Positions 1 to 5,646 of a stretch of 6,289 nucleotides of DNA are shown here, one piece after another (within the stretch, counting starts at the first letter, position 1; each line of letters starts with the position of its first letter). The stretch covers positions 1-6,289 of the forward strand of contig JAGGWE010000042.1 of assembly GCA_021157665.1 (NCBI GenBank), read 5' to 3'. Below the pieces are notes generated by a model, which did not search any database, was not told the origin of the DNA, and worked only from the letters and a program-made list of their open reading frames with translations. The stretch comes from Sulfurimonas sp. GTDB taxonomy: Bacteria > Campylobacterota > Campylobacteria > Campylobacterales > Sulfurimonadaceae. The translations under genes and the position numbers were made by a program.

Positions 1-413
1 AAGATAAAATTTTTAATAGAATTAATATTGAGATAAAAAAATCTCACTATGTTTCTAAAAGGTATAAGTCTAAATTTACTTTTGCTATTCTTTATTACGA
101 AGGGGTATTGAGTTTAAATGAATTGGGTTCATTTGTTAGAATATCAGATCATTTGATTGAGATAGATGAAAATCATTATTTTATTAATTTTACATTTACT
201 AGACCATGTGATTCTGTTAAAGCTGCACAAAATCTTATTTTTTATCTTGATAGGCATTTTAATAATACAACTAGTTGTATTGCTATAAATACTTTTGATA
301 TATTATCCACGCCTAAAAAGGTTTGTGATGTTTTATACAATATTTTAGAAGAAACAAAAAAGGCATCATATAGCAGAGTAGAGGATGAAAGTATTTTAAT
401 GAGAGTGCATTAG
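1..413 (+). CDS. C-terminal part of a probable degenerate GGDEF-type signalling protein (5' end outside window)
   Basis: The frame is open from the left edge (complete codons from position 3) to the TAG at 411-413, giving about 136 residues. A TTG at 108 could be read as a start, but in-frame coding continues upstream with no Shine-Dalgarno, so I treat this as the end of a longer gene. The pattern follows a GGDEF fold: a basic stretch EIKKSHYVSKRYKSKFTFAIL like the 'El.rs.Ry..pfsl.l' entry helix and strand, then FVRISDHLIEIDENHYFINF where 'lR.sD.v.ri.gdeF' is expected, a helix with AAQNLIFYLDRHF, a strand CIAINTF where 'siGia' is expected, and a last helix NILEETKKASYSRV. The signature GGDEF itself is absent (DENHYF at about 165-182), as are the usual Mg-binding Asp residues, so cyclase activity is unlikely; a sensory or binding role is inferred. 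The resemblance is by pattern only and the family call is tentative. Confidence 0.45.
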   Translation, partial: DKIFNRINIEIKKSHYVSKRYKSKFTFAILYYEGVLSLNELGSFVRISDHLIEIDENHYFINFTFTRPCDSVKAAQNLIFYLDRHFNNTTSCIAINTFDILSTPKKVCDVLYNILEETKKASYSRVEDESILMRVH

Positions 414-424
414 AACCTAGATGA

Positions 425-456
425 TATAATTAAGAGTTTTAAAACTCTTAATTATA
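425..456. terminator. 32-bp perfect palindrome between convergent genes, probable bidirectional terminator
   Basis: Positions 425-440 are the exact reverse complement of 441-456, with arms built on TATAATTAAGAG and CTCTTAATTATA around a TTTTAAAA centre. It starts 11 bp after the stop of the upstream gene and ends 10 bp before the stop of the convergent superoxide reductase gene, where a shared terminator is expected. The arms contain only four G/C bases and no long T-run follows on either strand, so the thermodynamic case is weaker than the symmetry. A dyad-binding protein site is the alternative. Confidence 0.5.
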
Positions 457-466
457 AGGTTTATGA

Positions 467-853
467 TTACTGAGCTACTACTACTTCTACGGCAGTTGAC
501 TCCCAAATTCCGTGCTTTGTACAATAACCATGAGCAACAAGATTAAGTTTTTTACCCATTGGTCTGATATTAAAAGTTACTTCGGCATGTGACTTCTCGT
601 TTCCAAGAGTACCAGGAACAAAAGTTGTCATTGCTAGTTTAGTTTCACCATTAAAAAGTGTAATGCTTTCGATGTAGTGATCAAAATCATCTGGGTGAGT
701 GAACTCTTTACCCATTTTAACATTTATTTTAAGCATCTCGCCAACTTTAGCTTCACCCTCAACTGTAATGAATGGTGAGTGACGGTCGATTAAATCTTTT
801 TTTGCTTCTCTTTCTACTGTATCAATATCAACATATTTGTTAATCTTTGGCAT
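467..853 (-). CDS. Superoxide reductase, one-iron (neelaredoxin / class II desulfoferrodoxin family)
   Basis: A cytosolic 128-residue protein that would reduce superoxide to hydrogen peroxide at a mononuclear Fe(His)4Cys centre, without the oxygen release of superoxide dismutase. All five expected iron ligands are visible: His25 in DRHSPFI, His53 and His59 in HPDDFDHYI, and Cys111 and His114 in YCTKHGIWE. There is no N-terminal desulforedoxin Cys4 domain and no signal peptide, and the length fits the one-iron class. The loop motif usually read as Glu-Lys-His-x-Pro is Asp23-Arg24-His25-Ser-Pro here, a conservative change at the residues credited with catalytic assistance. ATG at 851-853 is preceded by AAAAGGA at a normal distance (860-866, minus strand). 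It is monocistronic, divergent from glyS and convergent with the gene to its left. The electron donor, usually a rubredoxin, is not in the window. SoxZ, which shares a beta-sandwich fold, was considered but lacks these ligands. Confidence 0.93.
   Translation of the reverse strand: MPKINKYVDIDTVEREAKKDLIDRHSPFITVEGEAKVGEMLKINVKMGKEFTHPDDFDHYIESITLFNGETKLAMTTFVPGTLGNEKSHAEVTFNIRPMGKKLNLVAHGYCTKHGIWESTAVEVVVAQ
584..591 (+). repeat. GGCATGTG iterated word, copy 1
   Basis: Exact octamer in the context TTCGGCATGTGACTTC, within the superoxide reductase gene on its non-coding strand. The gene reads through it as Ser-His-Ala-Glu. Confidence 0.75.
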
Positions 854-856
854 GTG
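849..856 (+). repeat. GGCATGTG iterated word, copy 2
   Basis: Exact octamer in TTTGGCATGTGGAATCC. It spans the start codon of the superoxide reductase gene (CAT on the plus strand at 851-853) and runs into the leader between the ribosome binding site and the ATG, so three of its eight bases are non-coding. Confidence 0.75.
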
Positions 857-887
857 GAATCCTTTTGTTTTTTTAATTTATAACGGT

Positions 888-893
888 ATTGTA
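888..893 (-). promoter_or_regulatory. Candidate -10 element of the superoxide reductase gene
   Basis: On the minus strand this reads TACAAT, one base from TATAAT, about 35 bp before the start codon. Transcription would begin near 881, giving a leader of under 30 nt that still holds the ribosome binding site. No convincing -35 exists, which is usual for Campylobacterota. A TATAAA at 877-882 on the same strand is a second choice, but it leaves little room for a leader. Confidence 0.3.
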
Positions 894-910
894 ACTTGAA
901 AAACTTTTAG

Positions 911-956
911 TTAAACATAAAGAGGATAATATTTATCTTGTTTAAGAATTGTTTAA
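911..956. promoter_or_regulatory. Three TGTTTAA heptamers in the divergent promoter region, possible operator
   Basis: TGTTTAA occurs at 939-945 and 950-956 on the plus strand, and inverted (TTAAACA) at 911-917. The two direct copies extend to TTGTTTAA and are spaced 11 bp apart, about one helical turn. The inverted copy lies where the -35 region of the superoxide reductase promoter would be. This layout could bind a regulator, but the region is very A+T-rich and the word is simple, so chance is a real alternative. Confidence 0.25.
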
Positions 957-969
957 AATATCATATTTA

Positions 970-998
970 TTAACTTTTAACAAAAAAAGAGGTAGAAT
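970..998 (+). promoter_or_regulatory. Candidate promoter of glyS
   Basis: TTAACT (970-975) and TAGAAT (993-998) are separated by 17 bp and match the sigma-70 consensus at 4 of 6 and 5 of 6 positions. Transcription would start near 1005, giving a leader of about 23 nt with the Shine-Dalgarno-like AAGAG at 1016-1020, seven bases before the ATG. Confidence 0.45.
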
Positions 999-1027
999 CG
1001 CAATAATTAAATATAAAGAGTCCAAAT

Positions 1028-3049
1028 ATGTTAAATCCACTACTAATTGAAATCGGTGTTGAAGAGCTTCCAGCAGTTCCACTTTTAAAAGAGTTGAAAA
1101 ATATTGAGAAAAAGTATGCTGATATTTTAGAAAAAAACTCTCTTCTTTGTGAGTTTGAATTTTACTATACTCCTCGTCGTTTAGTTATTTGGCATAGAGA
1201 GTTTCCAAGTTCTCAAGCAGATAGTGTTGAAGAACTATTTGGTGCTCCTCTTAGTGTTGCATATAAAGATGGTGTGCCAACAAAAGCTGCTGAAGGATTT
1301 GCTAAAAAATGTGGAGTTTCATTAGAAGAGATTACAACGGCGACAAAATCTGGTAAAGAAGTACTTTATTTTAAAAAAGAGATAAAAGGTAAAAAAACTA
1401 CTGATTTATTAAATAATATTATAAATAGCTGGATAAAATCTCTTAATTTTGGAAAATCTATGAGATGGGGAGAGCGTCAAGATAGTTTTATTCGACCTAT
1501 TAGATGGGTAAATGTTTTGTTTGCTAGTGAGTTAGTAGATGTGGAACTTTTTGGTGTAAAATCAAAAATGATTACACATACTCATAGAATAGATTCATTT
1601 GAAGCCAAAGAACTTATTGGAACTCAAGATTATTTTTATACTTTAAAAGCTGGTGGAGTTATTCTTTTTCAAGATGAAAGACGAGAAAAAATCTTAAAAC
1701 AATTTAAAGAATTAGAAAGTAGTAATGGTGTAAATATTGAAATTGATGAAGAGTTACTTGAAGAGATTGTGGCGATAACTGAAAATCCAACTGCACTTTT
1801 AGGCTCATTTGATGAGGAGTTTTTAAGACTTCCTCCTGAGGTTATTATCACTTCTATGAAAGAGCATCAAAGATATTTTCCAGTTTTTAAAGATGGAAAA
1901 CTTATCAATAAATTTTGTGTTGTATCAAATGCTTTAACTGATGATTTTTCACTTGTAATAGAGGGAAATGAAAAGGTTTTAAGACCTCGTTTAGCAGATG
2001 GACTTTTCTTTTATGATAATGATTTGAAAAATGGACTAAGCACTGCTGGACTTGAAAAAGTTGCTTTCTTTAAAGGTTTAGGAACTGTTGCAGATAAAAT
2101 TGCAAGAGAGACAAAAATTGCAAATATTCTTTTTGATACTTATACTCCACATGCCAGTAGAGATGATTTAAACAAGGCTATAACTTTAGCAAAAGCTGAT
2201 TTGATGAGTGAGATGGTTTATGAATTTACTGAACTTCAAGGGCTTATGGGTGGTTATTATGCAATAGCTGGTGGAGAAAACCAAGAGGTAGCTACTGCGA
2301 TAACTGAACAGTATCTTCCAGATGGTGAAGATAGTGAACTTCCATCAACTCCTTTATCTGCTATCGTTGCTATGAGTTTGAAGCTTGATACTTTACTTGC
2401 ACTATTTAGCATAAATCAAATCCCTACTGGTTCTCGTGATCCATTTGCACTTCGTCGTGCAGTTAATGGACTTGTTAGAATTACAGCAGAGCATAATTTT
2501 GAGTTTGATGTTTTAGAGAAATTAAAAGAGTTGGCTTTAGGATATGAAAATATAGATATGCAAAAACTAGAAAGTTTCTTTTTAGAGAGAGTTAAACAGT
2601 ATTTTAAAGGTGTAAATCCATCTGTAATAGAAGCCGTTTTAGCTTCAGGTGAAAGAGAACTTTTAGCACTTAGCAAAAAGATTCAAGCACTAAATAATAT
2701 TGTAAACTCTGAAGGTTTTTCAGAATACTCTTCAACATTTAAAAGAGTTGCAAATATTACTAAAGATATTGACTTATCTAAAGGGCTTGGAGTAAATGAA
2801 ACTCTTTTACAAGAAGAAGCAGAAAAAGTTTTATATGAAAGATACAATGAAGTTACGGCATGTGGATATGAAAGCTACGAGTTAGAACTTGATGCACTTT
2901 TAGGATTAAAACCAGAACTTGATAGTTTCTTTGATAATGTAATGGTAAATGCTGAAGATGAAGCTGTTAAAAATAACAGAAAATCTTTAGTAGCTTCTAT
3001 ATATAAAAGTATATTAAAAATTGCAGATATTAAAGAAGTGAGTATTTAA
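1028..3049 (+). CDS. glyS: Glycyl-tRNA synthetase beta subunit
   Basis: A cytosolic 673-residue protein that works with the alpha subunit (GlyQ) as an alpha2beta2 enzyme attaching glycine to tRNA-Gly; the beta chain mainly provides tRNA binding. Family landmarks run in order: LLIEIGVEELPA at residues 5-16, TPRRL at 48-52, FIRPIRWVNVLFA near 156-168, KEHQRYFPVF near 278, LRPRLADGLFFY near 318, the HD-like domain from about 350 with KADLMSEMVYEFTELQG near 390 and DPFALRRAVNGL near 471, and the anticodon-binding C-terminus with RKSLVASIYKSI. The length is normal for the family and I see no frameshift. ATG at 1028 is chosen because AAGAG lies seven bases upstream and the conserved N-terminus begins at once. 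glyQ is not adjacent, so the subunits are encoded apart. The stop lies 5 bp from that of the convergent hrpB. Two GGCATGTG repeats lie inside (2148, 2857). Confidence 0.97.
   Translation: MLNPLLIEIGVEELPAVPLLKELKNIEKKYADILEKNSLLCEFEFYYTPRRLVIWHREFPSSQADSVEELFGAPLSVAYKDGVPTKAAEGFAKKCGVSLEEITTATKSGKEVLYFKKEIKGKKTTDLLNNIINSWIKSLNFGKSMRWGERQDSFIRPIRWVNVLFASELVDVELFGVKSKMITHTHRIDSFEAKELIGTQDYFYTLKAGGVILFQDERREKILKQFKELESSNGVNIEIDEELLEEIVAITENPTALLGSFDEEFLRLPPEVIITSMKEHQRYFPVFKDGKLINKFCVVSNALTDDFSLVIEGNEKVLRPRLADGLFFYDNDLKNGLSTAGLEKVAFFKGLGTVADKIARETKIANILFDTYTPHASRDDLNKAITLAKADLMSEMVYEFTELQGLMGGYYAIAGGENQEVATAITEQYLPDGEDSELPSTPLSAIVAMSLKLDTLLALFSINQIPTGSRDPFALRRAVNGLVRITAEHNFEFDVLEKLKELALGYENIDMQKLESFFLERVKQYFKGVNPSVIEAVLASGERELLALSKKIQALNNIVNSEGFSEYSSTFKRVANITKDIDLSKGLGVNETLLQEEAEKVLYERYNEVTACGYESYELELDALLGLKPELDSFFDNVMVNAEDEAVKNNRKSLVASIYKSILKIADIKEVSI
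2148..2155 (-). repeat. GGCATGTG iterated word, copy 3
   Basis: Exact octamer on the minus strand in ACTGGCATGTGGAGTA, within glyS, where it encodes Pro-His-Ala-Ser with a GCC alanine codon. Confidence 0.75.
2857..2864 (+). repeat. GGCATGTG iterated word, copy 4
   Basis: Exact octamer in TACGGCATGTGGATAT, within glyS and in its sense direction, read as Thr-Ala-Cys-Gly-Tyr. The reading frame differs from that of copy 3. Confidence 0.75.
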
Positions 3050-3066
3050 GGGCATCACCCCTTTTT
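3048..3066 (+). terminator. Weak candidate terminator of glyS
   Basis: AAGGG (3048-3052) can pair with CCCTT (3059-3063) around a six-base loop, followed by T's up to 3066. The 5-bp stem is short, overlaps the glyS stop codon and extends into the 3' end of hrpB. On the opposite strand no T-run follows, so it would not serve hrpB. It is the only hairpin available at this junction. Confidence 0.3.
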
Positions 3067-5571
3067 CATCATATGCTTTTTAGTCTTTGCAGTGGCTATA
3101 GCCTCGTAAGGATTCTCTGGCCAGTAGTGTCTTTTGTACTTATCTCTTAAATCTTTTCTAACATCTGAATATGAATTTTCCCAAAAACTTTTTAAATCAT
3201 ATGTTGTTTGAGTAAGTCTCATAGCTGGGCTAAGTAGGTTCATCTTAAGTGCTAGAGTATTGTTTAAAACTTTTGGTGATTCATGTAGTCCAAAAATCTC
3301 TTGTACTTTTACATTCATAGCTGGTTTTTCATACTCTGAGTAATCTATGGTGATATTTGAGCTACTTGGAACTTTTACACTTGTAGGAGCGAGAGAGTCA
3401 AGCAGTTGTTGATTTTCCCATGTGAGTAATCCTAAAAGTATAGAATAAATATCTAAATCTTCTAACTCTTTAATAGTGCTGATATTATTTAAGTAAGGCT
3501 CTAGCCAAGTATCTAAGGTTTCAAGTAGGTTATCATCACTAAAGTTTTTAAACTCATTATGCCCATGATAGCGAACAAAATTAACTCTGTCTTTTAGTAT
3601 AGTTGCTTTTTTACTCCAAGTTAAAAGTTCTAAACCCTCTTTTTTTATTAGGTCTAAAATCAACTCTTTGTAGTTATGTTTTGATGATGCCTTGGATGGT
3701 TTTGAAGATAATTCTAATTCTAAAAAAAATCTGTTTTCTCTTATATCAAACTTTTTATTCTCTTTGTTGTAGATTATTGATTCTTTAGTGATTAAGAACT
3801 TAGAAAAATACTCCTCAATTTGCTCTAGCGAGATACTTAGTGCCATGTTTATATATGAATTCTTGGCATGTGCGTTTAGATTTGATACAACTAAAAACTC
3901 TTGGTTAAAAAGAGTATCTTCAACATTTAAAATAGCACCTTTTGAGTTACTTAGTTTATATTTATCACTATTTTGCACTCTTTGTTTTGCAAGTCTATCA
4001 GGATAGGCAAAAAGTAGTAAAATTGAAATCATATCTTGGTTAAGCGTACTGTTTTTCTTTGATACTTTTTTAATTGATTTTAGTTTTTTGTAAAAGAGTT
4101 CTGCTTGAGTTATAATCTCTTTTGCTCTAAATCTGTTTATATACTCACTATCAAAATCTCTCTCAAAAAGATGGATAAACCTTGATAAAATATCACTATC
4201 TTTGTTTGAGTTTTTAAAAATATCTTGCTCACTTAAAAGTGAAGATAAAAGACAAGCTTCATAAGAAAACCCTAACTCATTAGCTTTTAAAACCATATAT
4301 GCAAATCTTGGATGAACTCCTAAACTAAGAGCATCTTCTCCAAACTTTGTGATTTTAAAGTTACTATCAAGCATCTCTAACTCTTGTAAAACCTCTTTTG
4401 TATCTTTAATAATCTTGGCATGTGGAATATCTAAAAATCGAAGTTCATCAAACTCTTCAACTCCCCATAAAGCTAAATCTAAAATAAGTGAACTTAAATC
4501 AGATCTTAAAATTTCAGCCTTAGTAGATTGTTGTAAAATCTTTCCCACATGCCAAACTCTGTAACACTTCCCATCAGATAACCGTCCAGCTCGTCCAGCT
4601 CTTTGTATGGCAGAATCTTTTGAGATAAAAGATAAGTCTAAATGATTCATGCCGTTTGCATAGTTATATCTCGATAGCTTTTCTAAGCCTGAATCTATCA
4701 CAACCTTAACACCCTCTATTGTAAGGGAAGTTTGAGCGATGTTTGTACTTAAGATAATTTTTCTTTTATCAGCTTTTTGTATAGCTTTATCTTGCTCTTT
4801 TTTACTTATAGCAGAGTAGAGTGGTAAAATTAAAATATCTCCACATGCCGAAGAGTTAGAGAGAGATTTTTGTAATGCTTTTATCTCTTTAACCCCTGCT
4901 AGAAAAACTAAAATATCACCACTATCTTCTTTAATAGCTTTTAGAGTTGTATTTAAAAGAGTTTGGTTTAGAGTTCTTGCATCTGGTTGTTTGGTTTTAA
5001 TATCAAGGTATATATTCTCAACATTGTAACTCTTACCTTTTGAAGTTATTATAGGTACATTACCTAGTAGTGTTGAAATCTCCTCTGAATTTAAAGTAGC
5101 AGACATTATCAAAATCTTCAAATCATCCCGTAAAAGTTCTTGAACTTGCAAAGAGAGTGCTAAAGATAAATCAGTATGGATACTTCTCTCATGGAACTCA
5201 TCAAAGATAATCATCGCTACATTGTCTAGTGTTTGGTTAGACTGAAGCATACGAACAAGTATCGCCTCTGTTACAACTAAAACTTTTGTTTGTTTAGTGT
5301 GACAGCTATCCATTTTTACTTGATAACCTACAGATTGTCCAACTTTTTCATTAAGGGTTTTAGCCATTTGAGTTGCTACCATTCTTGCAGCCACACGACG
5401 AGGTTCTAGCATTATAATAATTTTATCGCCAAGCCATGATTCTTTGAGTAGAGATATAGGTACAACTGTACTTTTCCCAGCCCCAGGTGGAGCTTGTAAA
5501 ATTAATTTGTTATTGGTTAAAAGAGTGTTTTTTAAATCGTCTAAGACTTCATGTATTGGTAAGTTTTTCAT
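3055..5571 (-). CDS. hrpB: ATP-dependent helicase HrpB (DEAH/RHA family)
   Basis: An 838-residue superfamily 2 helicase, counted from the ATG. Motifs in order: Walker A APPGAGKST (27-35), motif Ia LEPRRVAAR (55-63), VVTEAILVRML (99-109), Walker B DEFHER (124-129), motif III SATL (157-160), motif IV ILVFLAG (220-226), motif V STNIAQTSLTI (275-285) and motif VI QRAGRAGR (323-330). The C-terminal third has the HrpB hallmarks PTSVKVPSSS, VQEIFGLHESP, LLSPAMRLTQTTYDLKSFW and HYWPENP, separating it from HrpA. Motif V has Gln where many DEAH proteins have Glu. The physiological role of HrpB is poorly defined; RNA or nucleic-acid remodelling is inferred. The start is ambiguous: ATG at 5571 gives MKNLPIHEVL, which aligns with the usual family N-terminus, but the nearest AGG is 15 nt upstream; an in-frame TTG at 5580 would add three residues and sits six bases after that AGG. 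The gene contains four GGCATGTG copies. Confidence 0.95.
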   Translation of the reverse strand: MKNLPIHEVLDDLKNTLLTNNKLILQAPPGAGKSTVVPISLLKESWLGDKIIIMLEPRRVAARMVATQMAKTLNEKVGQSVGYQVKMDSCHTKQTKVLVVTEAILVRMLQSNQTLDNVAMIIFDEFHERSIHTDLSLALSLQVQELLRDDLKILIMSATLNSEEISTLLGNVPIITSKGKSYNVENIYLDIKTKQPDARTLNQTLLNTTLKAIKEDSGDILVFLAGVKEIKALQKSLSNSSACGDILILPLYSAISKKEQDKAIQKADKRKIILSTNIAQTSLTIEGVKVVIDSGLEKLSRYNYANGMNHLDLSFISKDSAIQRAGRAGRLSDGKCYRVWHVGKILQQSTKAEILRSDLSSLILDLALWGVEEFDELRFLDIPHAKIIKDTKEVLQELEMLDSNFKITKFGEDALSLGVHPRFAYMVLKANELGFSYEACLLSSLLSEQDIFKNSNKDSDILSRFIHLFERDFDSEYINRFRAKEIITQAELFYKKLKSIKKVSKKNSTLNQDMISILLLFAYPDRLAKQRVQNSDKYKLSNSKGAILNVEDTLFNQEFLVVSNLNAHAKNSYINMALSISLEQIEEYFSKFLITKESIIYNKENKKFDIRENRFFLELELSSKPSKASSKHNYKELILDLIKKEGLELLTWSKKATILKDRVNFVRYHGHNEFKNFSDDNLLETLDTWLEPYLNNISTIKELEDLDIYSILLGLLTWENQQLLDSLAPTSVKVPSSSNITIDYSEYEKPAMNVKVQEIFGLHESPKVLNNTLALKMNLLSPAMRLTQTTYDLKSFWENSYSDVRKDLRDKYKRHYWPENPYEAIATAKTKKHMMKKG
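3865..3872 (+). repeat. GGCATGTG iterated word, copy 5
   Basis: Exact octamer in TCTTGGCATGTGCGTTT, antisense within hrpB, which reads through it as Ala-His-Ala-Lys. Confidence 0.75.
4417..4424 (+). repeat. GGCATGTG iterated word, copy 6
   Basis: Exact octamer in TCTTGGCATGTGGAATA, antisense within hrpB, read as Pro-His-Ala-Lys. It shares 13 bases, TTGGCATGTGGAA(T), with copy 2 near the superoxide reductase start. Confidence 0.75.
4546..4553 (-). repeat. GGCATGTG iterated word, copy 7
   Basis: Exact octamer on the minus strand in TTTGGCATGTGGGAAA, in the sense direction of hrpB, read as Trp-His-Val-Gly. It faces copy 6 in inverted orientation about 120 bp away. Confidence 0.75.
4852..4859 (-). 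repeat. GGCATGTG iterated word, copy 8
   Basis: Exact octamer on the minus strand in TTCGGCATGTGGAGAT, in the sense direction of hrpB, read as Ser-Ala-Cys-Gly-Asp, the same frame as copy 4 and different from copies 5 to 7. Confidence 0.75.
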
Positions 5572-5574
5572 GCT

Positions 5575-5604
5575 TTGCAATTATAACCTATAACTGGCTA
5601 TACT
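5575..5604 (+). promoter_or_regulatory. Candidate promoter of the Deg2-like protease gene
   Basis: TTGCAA (5575-5580) and TATACT (5599-5604) are 18 bp apart and match sigma-70 boxes at 4 of 6 and 5 of 6 positions. The start would be near 5611, leaving a leader of about 36 nt. The -35 box overlaps the hrpB start region, so the two divergent promoters share DNA. Confidence 0.4.
5580..5585 (-). promoter_or_regulatory. TATAAT directly before hrpB, candidate -10
   Basis: The minus strand reads TATAAT, a perfect -10 hexamer, eight bases before the ATG whose first base is 5571. If used, transcription would begin at about 5573, giving a leaderless or nearly leaderless message starting at that ATG. 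A less perfect alternative lies further upstream within GTAGTATAGCC (about 5596-5606, minus strand), which would leave room for the AGG that fits the TTG start. No clear -35 is present for either. Confidence 0.3.
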
Positions 5605-5646
5605 ACATCAACATAAACATATTTTAAAAATTAAGGGTTGATGATA

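Noticed and set aside
108..413. A short independent gene starting at the TTG at 108
   Set aside because: The frame stays open to the left edge with protein-like sequence, the GGDEF-like pattern begins before 108, and no ribosome binding site precedes the TTG.
467..853. SoxZ-like sulfur carrier partner
   Set aside because: The fold class is similar, but the HP...DHYI and CTKHGIWE iron-ligand motifs fit superoxide reductase and SoxZ lacks them.
854..1027. PerR or Fur box upstream of superoxide reductase
   Set aside because: I looked for a TTATAATnATTATAA-like or Fur-like dyad and found none convincing; only the TGTTTAA copies stand out.
1669..1851. Minus-strand open frame inside glyS, and similar ones at 2416-2676 (minus) and inside hrpB at 3603-3788, 3788-4006 and 4349-4564 (plus)
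   Set aside because: They lie antisense to genes with unmistakable family motifs, have Ser/Leu-rich low-complexity translations and lack ribosome binding sites.
1772..2308. GCGATAACTGAA repeated at 1772-1783 and 2297-2308
   Set aside because: Both copies are in glyS in the same frame and encode Ala-Ile-Thr-Glu; two copies in one gene fit coincidence of a short peptide.
584..4859. GGCATGTG as a KOPS-type strand-polarised motif
   Set aside because: Five copies on one strand and three on the other show no clear polarity; the sample is too small to assign this role.
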